12,034 nt of DNA from Candidatus Bathyarchaeota archaeon (GCA_005883695.1 VBBV01000038.1:1-12034); one strand, 5' to 3'. Positions 1 to 6,211 are shown, numbered from the stretch's first letter. Numbers and translations are program-made. The notes: generated by a model not told the origin, from the sequence alone.

Positions 1-1098
1 CACATATTCTGTCAAAGGTCTGATGAGTCTGTTGTCGGCGTACTGTTCGTAGATATGAGCGATCCAACCAGATACCCGGTTGCATGCAAAGACGGCCGGC
101 ATCAAGTCCTTGGGAACTCCAAGCGCGTTTAGGACGACCGCCGCGTAGAATTCGATATTGGGCCATAACTTTCTCTTGTCCATAACGATCCTCTCCACTT
201 CTTCGGCAATGTCGAGCCATTTCCTGCTTCCCCCGCGTTCTTCAGCCAATTTTTCCGCGATGTTCTTCAGTATTCTGGCTCTTGGATCATAGGTTCGGTA
301 GATTCTGTGGCCGAACCCCATTATCCTCCTGCCCGCGGCGAGTTCGCTGTCGACGTATGCCTCGACTTTTTCTATTGTCCCGATCTCTTCGAGCATCTCC
401 ATCACGCGCTGGTTTGAGCCTCCGTGGAGGGGACCCGCGAGAGTAGCGATGGCACTCGTGACCGCCCCTCCGAGGTCGGCGAGAGTAGAAATTGCCACGA
501 CGGCGGCGAAGGTAGAAGCATTCATTTCGTGGTCAGCGTAGAGGATGGAGAGCGTGTCAAAGGCGCCTCTTGACACCTCATCTGGTTTCTTTCCCGATAA
601 CCCGTAGAGAAAATTCGCAGCGTGTCCCACCCGCGGATCCGGCCTGACCGGAGTCTTTCCCTTCCTTATTCGTTCGTAACTGGCCACGATAGTCGGAAGA
701 GTAGATGTGAGTTGCAAAGACTCGCGGCGGTTAAACTGGTCAAACGTCTCTCCTTTTTTCCTAGGGAACGTTGCCATGTAGGAAACAGCTGTTCGGGCAA
801 CCTCCATCGGGATCGCCCCCTTCGGTATACCCCTTAGGAGTTTCAGGACTTCTGCAGGGAGGGAACGATGAGCTGTGAGTTGTCGCTTGAATTCTGAAAA
901 CTGGGCCTTGTTGGGAAGGTTTCCATTCCAGAGCAGGTATGTAACCTCCTCGAAGTTGGACTTCGCCGCAAGCTCGTTAATATCAATCCCTCTATACCGG
1001 AGGATCCCTTGCTCTCCGTCGATGAATGTGATAGAACTCTTCGCAATAACAACCCCTTCCAGACCCTTCTCGATCTCAGTTGTTATCATTCTCACCAT
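1..1098 (-). CDS. gltA: Citrate synthase, archaeal type (C-terminus cut by window edge)
   Basis: Condenses oxaloacetate and acetyl-CoA to citrate, the cytoplasmic entry step of the TCA cycle. 366 codons are present; the family is usually about 370-385 residues, so only a few C-terminal residues are missing. Reading from 1098: FIDGEQGILRYRGIDI (25-40), ADHEMNAS (H190), GPLHGGSNQ (catalytic H225), GFGHRIYRTYDPRA (catalytic H264, substrate arginine near 268) and the late segment with R341 and AHIYEQ. The third catalytic residue, normally Asp in PN[VI]DFY, is Glu here (PNIEFY, E316). The start is ATG 1098, since an in-frame TAA lies 21 bases upstream; ATG 1089 (Met4) is the only close alternative. 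It diverges from the isocitrate dehydrogenase gene at 1256. 2-Methylcitrate synthase is a related possibility, but citrate synthase fits the neighbour better. Confidence 0.95.
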   Translation of the reverse strand, partial: MVRMITTEIEKGLEGVVIAKSSITFIDGEQGILRYRGIDINELAAKSNFEEVTYLLWNGNLPNKAQFSEFKRQLTAHRSLPAEVLKLLRGIPKGAIPMEVARTAVSYMATFPRKKGETFDQFNRRESLQLTSTLPTIVASYERIRKGKTPVRPDPRVGHAANFLYGLSGKKPDEVSRGAFDTLSILYADHEMNASTFAAVVAISTLADLGGAVTSAIATLAGPLHGGSNQRVMEMLEEIGTIEKVEAYVDSELAAGRRIMGFGHRIYRTYDPRARILKNIAEKLAEERGGSRKWLDIAEEVERIVMDKRKLWPNIEFYAAVVLNALGVPKDLMPAVFACNRVSGWIAHIYEQYADNRLIRPLTEYV

Positions 1099-1255
1099 CG
1101 AACCGTTGGAATGGTATTACTGGTAGCACCGATTCTAGTCCTAGTTAAGGAATATCAATGACACGAAGAACACGTCGAACCTTCAACTCGGCCACGGTAA
1201 CTGAGAAAGCCTTTTTCAACGGCAATTCGACGACCCTCCGACCAAGAGAACTCTC
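1099..1255. promoter_or_regulatory. Divergent control region between citrate synthase and isocitrate dehydrogenase genes
   Basis: This 157-base gap separates two divergently read TCA-cycle genes and must hold both promoters. I see no convincing archaeal TATA box. The best candidates are AT-rich TTGATATT on the minus strand (about 1150-1157) and a T-run near 1211-1216 on the plus strand. Neither gene has a clear GGAGG site. A 33-codon plus-strand frame, ATG 1158 to TGA 1257-1259, shares ATGA with the dehydrogenase start. It is rich in Arg and Thr, has no recognisable motif, and I do not call it a gene. Confidence 0.4.
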
Positions 1256-2287
1256 ATGACGACAAAAGTGCACAAGATCGCAGTTCTACCTGGAGATGGA
1301 ATAGGGCCGGAAGTTGTTGACGCCACACTCATGGTCTTAGACGCCGTCCAAAAAACCGGACTAGTACACTTGGAGTATCTGAAGGGCGATGCAGGATTCC
1401 ACTCGATCGAAAAATTCGGCACAAACCTACCGGAGAAAACGGTTGAGATGATGAAGCGAACGTCTGCCTGTCTGAAGGGCCCGATGACGACGCCGGAAGA
1501 GCCTGGAACACCTCGGAGCGCCGCTGTGACGATGCGCTCTCTCTTCAATCTATACGCTAACGTTCGCCCTGCGCGGACCCTTCCCAACGTGACCGCTCTA
1601 AAACCTGCGATTGATTTGATAGTGGTGAGGGAGAACACTGAAGGATTGTATTCTGGCAAGGAATTCGAAGTCACTACAGGGGTCGGTGTGGCGATGAAGA
1701 TCATCACCCGAGCCGCCTCGGAGAGAATCGCAAAATTCGCGCTCGAACTCGCAATGAAACGGAGAAAGAAGCTCGCGTTCGTACATAAGGCGAACATTCT
1801 GAAGATCACCGATGGCATCTTCAAACAATCAGTCCTCGAAATCGCCAAGGACTATCCAGACGTGGAGCTTGAGGACCTCCACATTGACGCTGCGGCTATG
1901 CAGTTGATCAGACGACCGGAGAGCTTTGATGTAATGGTGACGATGAATCTCTATGGAGACATTCTCTCCGACGAGGCCGCGGCAGCTGTGGGGGGCTTGG
2001 GAGTTGCTGCTGGCGCGAACATTGGGGAGAGCTATGGCATGTTCGAGCCCGTTCATGGTTCTGCGCCGAAGTACACCGGCCAGAACAAGGTGAACCCAGT
2101 GGCGACAATTGAAGCGGCACGGATGATGCTTGACTATCTAGGTGAGAGCAAGGCTGCGAATCTAGTTGAGAAGGCAACGATTCAAGTGTTAAAGGAGGGG
2201 AAGGTGCTGACTTACGACCTTGGCGGAAAAGCGCGAACCAGTGACGTGGGCAAAGCGATAGCTGAAAAAATCGTGTCCTTGAAGTAG
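1256..2287 (+). CDS. icd: Isocitrate dehydrogenase family enzyme, probably NADP-dependent
   Basis: Beta-decarboxylating dehydrogenase converting isocitrate to 2-oxoglutarate; 343 residues, the usual size for archaeal members. Visible: LPGDGIGPEV (11-20), LYANVRPARTLP with R104, R94, RENTEGLYSG with catalytic Y132, HKANILK with K178, and metal-binding D211, D235 and D239 in the NLYGDILSDEAAAAVGG stretch. The cofactor loop HGSAPKYTGQNKVNP has K272 and Y273, equivalent to Lys344/Tyr345 of the E. coli NADP enzyme. Y320 matches Tyr391, but Arg395 is Gly324. The substrate loop RSAAVTMR keeps the serine but has Ala90 where isocitrate dehydrogenases usually have Asn. Homoisocitrate or 3-isopropylmalate dehydrogenase therefore remains possible, though the adjacent citrate synthase favours isocitrate. 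It ends 4 bases from the convergent argS stop. Confidence 0.85.
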   Translation: MTTKVHKIAVLPGDGIGPEVVDATLMVLDAVQKTGLVHLEYLKGDAGFHSIEKFGTNLPEKTVEMMKRTSACLKGPMTTPEEPGTPRSAAVTMRSLFNLYANVRPARTLPNVTALKPAIDLIVVRENTEGLYSGKEFEVTTGVGVAMKIITRAASERIAKFALELAMKRRKKLAFVHKANILKITDGIFKQSVLEIAKDYPDVELEDLHIDAAAMQLIRRPESFDVMVTMNLYGDILSDEAAAAVGGLGVAAGANIGESYGMFEPVHGSAPKYTGQNKVNPVATIEAARMMLDYLGESKAANLVEKATIQVLKEGKVLTYDLGGKARTSDVGKAIAEKIVSLK

Positions 2288-2291
2288 GATT

Positions 2292-4304
2292 CTACATTCG
2301 TTCGGCGAGTTCTAGGCCAAGTAGCCCTGCAAGGGTCTTCAAGACTGTTCTGACAGCGAGGACAAGCGCCACCCTTTGCCATTTGAGTTGGTTGTCGGTG
2401 ACGTGGGAGATATCGGATTTTTCGTAGAACTCGTGGAATCTCTGGGCAAGAAGGTTGGCGTATAGACAGAGCAAGGTTGGGTTAAGGTCATCAGCAGCCC
2501 TCGAGAAGGTTTCAGGAAACTTGGACAGCTCCAGAACCAGGGCTTGTTCGGCGGGGTCGTTCAACAGGCTGAACGTTTTTGGCTGTGTTATTGGCCCCAA
2601 CTTGCGGAGAATTCCGGAGCTCCTTGTGTAAGCGTAATTGATGAAGGCCGCGCTGTTCGTCTCGAAGTTCAGGACCTTATCCCAAACGAAGTTTGTGGAC
2701 TTAACGGCCTCTACGGACAGAATGGCGTATCTAACTGCTGAAATCGCAATTCTATCTGCCACTCTTTGCCTGATCTCATCGGGAATGTTTGGCGAGCGCT
2801 TGTCAACTTCAGACCTAGCCCTAGAGATGGTCTCGTCGAGGACTTGATCGAAGGTCACGTATCGGCCCCGTCGTGCCGACATGCGTTGCCCCTCGAGCAT
2901 GAGCTGACCGATGGGGAAGTAGATGAATTTCTTAGCCTCTTTTCTGTGCCCGATAATCCAGAATGCGACCTTCACTTGGAGCTGTGCAAGAGACTGTTCA
3001 GTTCCGATCACGTTAACGACTCTCTCCGCTCGCCTGAACTTGTACAGCGTGTAAGCAATGTCCCGCGTCGCGTAGAGGGAAGTTCCATCGGATCGGATGA
3101 GGGTGAGCGAGGGAATCTCGAATGTGGAGCTTATGCCCAGTTTGTCGCGTAATTCGAATTTTTCAACCGCCTTGGCGACGTCAAGTTCCAATGCGCCTGC
3201 CTTGTTGAAGGTGAATCCGGATTCCTTGAGGCGATCTAGGAGTTCTGCGACGCGTCCTGTCCAGAGCAGGTCGCTCTCCCAATCCCACTCGTCGAAGCGG
3301 ATTCGAGCCCTTCGCAGAGTCTCCTCAAACCCGATAAGCACCATCCGGGCGACACGTCTCATCAACGCCCTGGTTTGGGGGTCATTTTTCTCGTACTTCC
3401 TGATGAGTTCCCCAATCGAATTCTCAGGGTCCGGGTCCTGAGAGATCAGCTTGCCTAGAAGGTCGAATTCCTCGGGGTATTTGCTTCGGAGATCTGCAGC
3501 TATACCTACCCACTCGTCTAGGGATTTGGTGGCGGCGACGATGTCCGCGTCTGAAGCGTTAGTCTTCTTGAGAAGGCCGAGTCGCCTCTTCAGCTCCTCA
3601 ATCTCGACGAGGGTTGCGGTTACGGAGTAGATTTTTCCGATGAAATGGTCCGGCTTTTCCCCTGGAGTCGGCTCGTTTAGTAGTTTGTAGCCGTAGGCCA
3701 TGATGGCGACCTGTCTGCCAGTGTCGTCGATGTAGAAGTGGGTTCGAACATCGTGTCCTCTTGCGGAGAGGAGGCGTGCTAGTGCATCGCCGAATATCGA
3801 GTTCTTGGCGGTACCTATGTGGATAGGTCTCGCGGGGTTTGCGCTAGTGTGTTCTACAATGGTCTTCTCGGGAGCTTCTGTTTTGAGGAGTCCATACTCT
3901 GATCCGACTTGCTGAACGGATTTGAGAGTGAGTTCTGTGAGTCTTGCAAGGTTTGCGCGGAAATTTACATAGCCAGGTTCGGTCGCCTCGATTGATTCGA
4001 GAAGGTCGAGTTTTACGAGCCGCTTCGTAGTCTCTACTAGCGTCCTGGCTACTTCGATCGGCTTCTTCTTCTCGATTTTTGCGAGTTCGAAACTCAGCGA
4101 GCTGGCTAAGTGGCCGAAGGTCGGATTGGGTGGATCCTTGAGGGTCGACACGATATCGAAGTCTGGAAGTCTGCGTCCCGAGGTTTTCTGGAGGGATAAA
4201 TATCCTGTTTTCAGGGCGGTCTCGCATTCGCGCCTGAAAGATCCGAAAGGGTTGGGCGGATCGTGTTTCTTTTGTCCGGTTTTCTGCGCCAAGTCCGAAG
4301 TCAC
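2292..4304 (-). CDS. argS: Arginyl-tRNA synthetase
   Basis: Class I synthetase that charges tRNA-Arg in the cytoplasm; 670 residues, slightly long for the family because of an insertion around 230-300. Domains in order: N-terminal tRNA D-loop-binding domain (about 20-140), catalytic core from EHTSANPARPIHIGTAKNS (HIGH equivalent HIGT, 162-165), SDGTSLYATRDIAY (405-418), the KMSKS-like loop RMSARRGRYVTF (474-485), and a DALR anticodon-binding domain from about 550 to the typical end LGLELAERM. The start is GTG 4304: an in-frame TAA lies 11 codons upstream with no ATG between, and FRRECETAL begins the expected first helix. No Shine-Dalgarno site is seen, so the message may be near-leaderless. 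It is convergent with icd and divergent from tRNA-Arg(CCG), one of its expected substrates. Confidence 0.96.
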   Translation of the reverse strand: MTSDLAQKTGQKKHDPPNPFGSFRRECETALKTGYLSLQKTSGRRLPDFDIVSTLKDPPNPTFGHLASSLSFELAKIEKKKPIEVARTLVETTKRLVKLDLLESIEATEPGYVNFRANLARLTELTLKSVQQVGSEYGLLKTEAPEKTIVEHTSANPARPIHIGTAKNSIFGDALARLLSARGHDVRTHFYIDDTGRQVAIMAYGYKLLNEPTPGEKPDHFIGKIYSVTATLVEIEELKRRLGLLKKTNASDADIVAATKSLDEWVGIAADLRSKYPEEFDLLGKLISQDPDPENSIGELIRKYEKNDPQTRALMRRVARMVLIGFEETLRRARIRFDEWDWESDLLWTGRVAELLDRLKESGFTFNKAGALELDVAKAVEKFELRDKLGISSTFEIPSLTLIRSDGTSLYATRDIAYTLYKFRRAERVVNVIGTEQSLAQLQVKVAFWIIGHRKEAKKFIYFPIGQLMLEGQRMSARRGRYVTFDQVLDETISRARSEVDKRSPNIPDEIRQRVADRIAISAVRYAILSVEAVKSTNFVWDKVLNFETNSAAFINYAYTRSSGILRKLGPITQPKTFSLLNDPAEQALVLELSKFPETFSRAADDLNPTLLCLYANLLAQRFHEFYEKSDISHVTDNQLKWQRVALVLAVRTVLKTLAGLLGLELAERM

Positions 4305-4333
4305 GGGAATGTCGCATGATTTCGCTCTGGCTT

Positions 4334-4341
4334 CTTATTAG
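4334..4341 (-). promoter_or_regulatory. Candidate TATA box for argS
   Basis: CTAATAAG on the minus strand is centred about 33 bases before the GTG start. At archaeal spacing (about 26 bases) transcription would begin near 4311, giving a leader of only a few bases. That agrees with the missing ribosome binding site. A more AT-rich stretch near 4415-4430 is an alternative with a leader of about 90 bases. Confidence 0.3.
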
Positions 4342-4482
4342 GGCATTCTCGAATCGCCGAATTTGCCGCGTGAGCTCACTCGAGGCTTGGCGTAAGTCCT
4401 TGTGAAAGTCGCGCCGATATTTCCAAATATTCAACAAGTACAAGGTTGTGAAATCGAGGATATTTCGACTTTCCATTACTAG

Positions 4483-4490
4483 TTTTTATC
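4483..4490 (+). promoter_or_regulatory. TATA box of the tRNA-Arg(CCG) gene
   Basis: TTTTTATC lies 26-33 bases upstream of the first tRNA base (4516), the standard archaeal TATA spacing. Transcription should start about 2-4 bases before the mature 5' end. Confidence 0.6.
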
Positions 4491-4530
4491 GTGCCCGTCC
4501 GGGAGAGCGCGAGACGGGACCGTAGTCTAG

Positions 4531-4566
4531 ATCACGGGCGACCGCAACAAAATCCCGCGAGGACAA
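4531..4566 (+). other. Non-canonical D-loop intron of tRNA-Arg(CCG), 36 bases
   Basis: A bulge-helix-bulge motif fits these boundaries. The central helix is exon GTCT (4525-4528) with intron GGAC (4561-4564), including one G-T pair. The 5' bulge is AG|A (4529-4531) and the 3' bulge AA|C (4565-4567), each cut after the second base. The inner helix 4532-4538 with 4554-4560 has six of seven pairs (one A-C mismatch) and a 15-base loop. No outer helix is evident, so this is a relaxed form of the motif. The intron's GGACA copies the 3' strand of the mature D-stem (4575-4579), so the D-stem must switch partner after splicing. Cleavage by the splicing endonuclease is inferred. Confidence 0.85.
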
Positions 4567-4590
4567 CCAGGATAGGACATCGGGCTCCGG

Positions 4591-4608
4591 CACCTATGAA
4601 GTGGAGAG
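4591..4608 (+). other. Canonical anticodon-loop intron (37/38) of tRNA-Arg(CCG), 18 bases
   Basis: Sits between G37 (4590) and A38 (4609). The outer helix is the anticodon stem itself. The central helix is CTCC (4585-4588) with GGAG (4603-4606), and the 3-base bulges are GG|C (4589-4591) and AG|A (4607-4609). The inner helix is at most two pairs, A4592-T4602 and C4593-G4601. This is a textbook archaeal splice site with a very short intron. Confidence 0.88.
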
Positions 4609-4644
4609 ACCCGAAGGTCGTGGGTTCAAATCCCACCGGTCCCG

Positions 4645-4983
4645 CTTTCCGAACCTAGAGAAACCCGGCGGAAATTGTAAGACAGCCTAGCTTGATTCTT
4701 CCTCATATGACTCTCTGCTGAGCCTCGTCCGCCATCCTGGTTCTCCTCTCTGGCAACCAGAGAAACATCAGGTCAGTGAACTGGGCTCGCAGAGAGCGTT
4801 TTCCTTGGTATGCGATCTTTCTCTTCCTTCTTGGGCTCCGACTCGTTGTATGGTCTTGACATGTACCCGTCTTCCTCGCCGTTGGGTTGAACTACGCTAT
4901 TATCGTTGTTTTTCTCAATCATCTGGAAAGGCAATCGGATTGGGAAACGAACTTGAACAGTGTCAGGGAGGTTATGCGGTCCA
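4645..4983. other. Region without a recognised gene
   Basis: A perfect 7-pair hairpin with a 3-base loop lies at 4747-4763 (TCTCTGG, caa, CCAGAGA). On the minus strand, 4922 to 4773 is an open frame of 49 codons. It is charged and low in complexity, with a Glu/Lys-rich stretch ESEPKKEEKDR, and has no ribosome site or known motif; I give it little weight. Just before 4984, GGAGG at 4967-4971 serves the zinc-finger gene. Nothing else stands out. Confidence 0.4.
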
Positions 4984-5151
4984 ATGACCAACAACGCAAG
5001 CTTCTGGAAATGTGACAACTGCGGATACTCCAACGATGCGAGAGACATCATCTGCGAGAACTGCAAACGGGGGATCCGTCCAGAACATTCAGAGATTGAC
5101 GATTATCTCGCCAATTCAATCGTAAGAGAAATGTGGAAGAGTCAGAAATGA
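4984..5151 (+). CDS. 55-residue RanBP2-type zinc-finger protein
   Basis: Residues 8-27 match the RanBP2-type zinc finger signature W-x-C-x2-C-x3-N-x6-C-x2-C exactly: W8, C10, C13, N17, C24, C27. In known family members this finger binds one zinc ion and contacts single-stranded RNA or ubiquitin; which applies here is unknown. The tail (31-55) is acidic then basic, predicted helical, with no further domain. ATG 4984 is chosen because a strong GGAGG (4967-4971) ends 12 bases upstream; GTG 4960 would place that site inside the coding region. A T-run after the stop (5173-5178) may end transcription. No operon partner is visible. The motif gives good confidence in the fold; the function is open. 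Confidence 0.75.
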   Translation: MTNNASFWKCDNCGYSNDARDIICENCKRGIRPEHSEIDDYLANSIVREMWKSQK

Positions 5152-5202
5152 CTGGGGGCGTTAGTTGCGGTCATTTTTCCCAACCAGCCACCCACACAAG
5201 AA

Positions 5203-5349
5203 TCAGGATTCGAACTCAAGGCTTAGCCCACATTGCGGGCACGTCAGGTTCACGTGTTCACTAGTGCCAGCCTCAATGGGTCATGTTGGAACATGCGGCT
5301 GAGAGCCACATCTTGGTCACTCGAACTCAAGGACTTTAGCCGATGTCAT
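5203..5349 (-). pseudogene. Zinc-ribbon mini-gene interrupted by two in-frame TGA codons
   Basis: From ATG 5349 the frame reads MTSAKVLEFE, TGA, PRCGSQPHVPT, TGA, PIEAGTSEHVNL, TCPQCGLSLEFES, then a final TGA (5203-5205). The first TGA (5317-5319) falls exactly where the first Cys of a CPxCG knuckle belongs; the second (5281-5283) falls between the two knuckles. Two CPxCG-type knuckles about 30 residues apart make a typical small archaeal zinc ribbon. Most likely this is a recently broken gene. UGA recoding is an alternative: Sec at the first site would make a U-P-R-C pair. However, the second TGA and normal TGA stops elsewhere in the window argue against wholesale reassignment. No ribosome binding site was recognised. 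Confidence 0.45.
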
Positions 5350-5902
5350 CAGCGAGTGAAAATCAGCAAGAGGCAAAGAAAGGAATTTGAAGATGGCGAA
5401 AGTGGGCCAGCTAGAGCGGAGATAAGCAGAGCTCCTCTGTGCCTGTTGAAAGAACCTGACTGGGGAAAGGGATCCAAACAGGCTCACCGCGATATGGCGG
5501 AAAAAAACTCTGAACAGAGGGATTGTCGAAAGTGTCGTCTTCGCAGCAACCGGAATCCTTGGAGTCCTAACTATCTAGCCAGAACCAGGGAGGTAGTCGA
5601 GAGAACCGAACGCATAGTCACCAAGGAGAATATTGTTTCTGTCAACGAGACCAACGGGCTTCCCCGAGCTACGCGAGACCTTCAATAGGAAGCCGTGATG
5701 GCTGCCCAAATAGGGGAGCCTGGAGCGGTTAGGTTTGTCCGGGTAGTAGATCGCTGTGACCCTGGCTACCCGGTGAAGTATCAGGGCCCCTCGTCTATCA
5801 TCAAGAGCCTCGCCCGCAGAGTGGTGTATACTGTTTTGCGTAGAGTGTACAGGCTGCCGTTATTAGCCTCGCCCTGTTAAGGGTGTCAGGGGTCAGCAGG
5901 CA
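5350..5902. other. Region of degraded or doubtful coding sequence
   Basis: No gene can be supported firmly. On the plus strand, 5393-5578 begins MAKVGQLERR, meets TAA (5423-5425) and TGA (5447-5449), then stays open for 42 codons. It ends with a hydrophobic stretch, VVFAATGILGVLTI, that looks like a C-terminal membrane helix; no start codon serves this part. A different plus frame, ATG 5494 to 5688, has one C-x2-C pair (CRKC) and a charged tail, without a ribosome site. A 61-codon basic frame at 5695-5880 shows no motif. These may be relics of small genes or chance frames. Confidence 0.35.
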
Positions 5903-6211
5903 GTGAAGGATTATCAGAGAGACATTACTCCATTCTGCGTCGTCTGCGGGAAAGTGATAGATCACGATCAGCCAGCGTACCAGTTGAATGAGGGAACAAC
6001 CCAGATTGTGACTCCTACGTTTCTCCCCGTGTCTTCCATCGGACTGCTTCACGCGTCCTGCCTGGGAGAAATCCTGGAACAGGTATACCAGACCCTTCTG
6101 CCCGCTCCATCAGAAAGGATAATTCCGGTAAAGCAGAGGTTGCCTAGGCTGGATTTGAAAACATCCGCTCAAGTCCCAGTTAGAAGGCAAATCGAAGTGT
6201 CCGCCAAGTAG
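5903..6211 (+). CDS. Small putative zinc-binding protein (C-x2-C ... H-x2-C)
   Basis: 102 residues, not assigned to a named family. Near the N-terminus FCVVCGKVI (C12, C15) and later LLHASCL (H50, C53) form a CCHC set spaced like a treble-clef or zinc-ribbon knuckle. The part between them, and residues 54-66, are mixed polar and hydrophobic. The last 35 residues are Arg/Lys/Pro-rich and probably disordered. No membrane segment or signal peptide. GTG 5903 is the only start after an in-frame TAG 39-41 bases upstream; AGGGG about 10 bases before it may be a weak ribosome site. It stands alone between a degraded region and the RAM-domain gene. Zinc binding is inferred from residue pattern only; the function is unknown. 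Confidence 0.6.
   Translation: MKDYQRDITPFCVVCGKVIDHDQPAYQLNEGTTQIVTPTFLPVSSIGLLHASCLGEILEQVYQTLLPAPSERIIPVKQRLPRLDLKTSAQVPVRRQIEVSAK

Larger units (their letters stand above)
4516..4644 (+). tRNA. tRNA-Arg(CCG) with two introns (D-loop and 37/38)
   Basis: Reads CGG arginine codons. The acceptor GGGACCG (4516-4522) pairs perfectly with CGGTCCC (4637-4643); the discriminator is G4644 and CCA is not encoded. D-stem GTCT (4525-4528) pairs with GGAC (4575-4578). Anticodon stem TCGGG (4580-4584) pairs with CCCGA (4610-4614), and the loop is CT-CCG-G plus A4609. The variable loop is AGGTC, and the T-arm is GTGGG, TTCAAAT, CCCAC. Removing 4531-4566 and 4591-4608 leaves a 75-base cloverleaf with D-loop AGCCAGGATA, including the A20 arginine identity base. 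AGCCAGGA also occurs in the intronless tRNA-Arg(GCG) of this window, which independently supports the splice points. It lies 211 bases from the divergent argS start. Confidence 0.92.

Noticed and set aside
1216..1848. 210-codon minus frame opposite icd
   Set aside because: Antisense shadow of a well-supported dehydrogenase; no recognisable motif.
3844..4476. 210-codon minus frame overlapping the 5' half of argS
   Set aside because: Most of it lies out of frame inside argS, which has every expected ArgRS motif. The non-overlapping first 57 codons show no known motif or ribosome site, and that stretch carries the likely argS promoter.
4747..4763. Perfect 7-pair hairpin downstream of tRNA-Arg(CCG)
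   Set aside because: It lies more than 100 bases after the tRNA with no T-run following, so terminator or RNA function cannot be argued.
5233..5493. Plus frame running into the CRKC frame
   Set aside because: Opposite the zinc-ribbon relic; composition is random-looking and it has no ribosome site.
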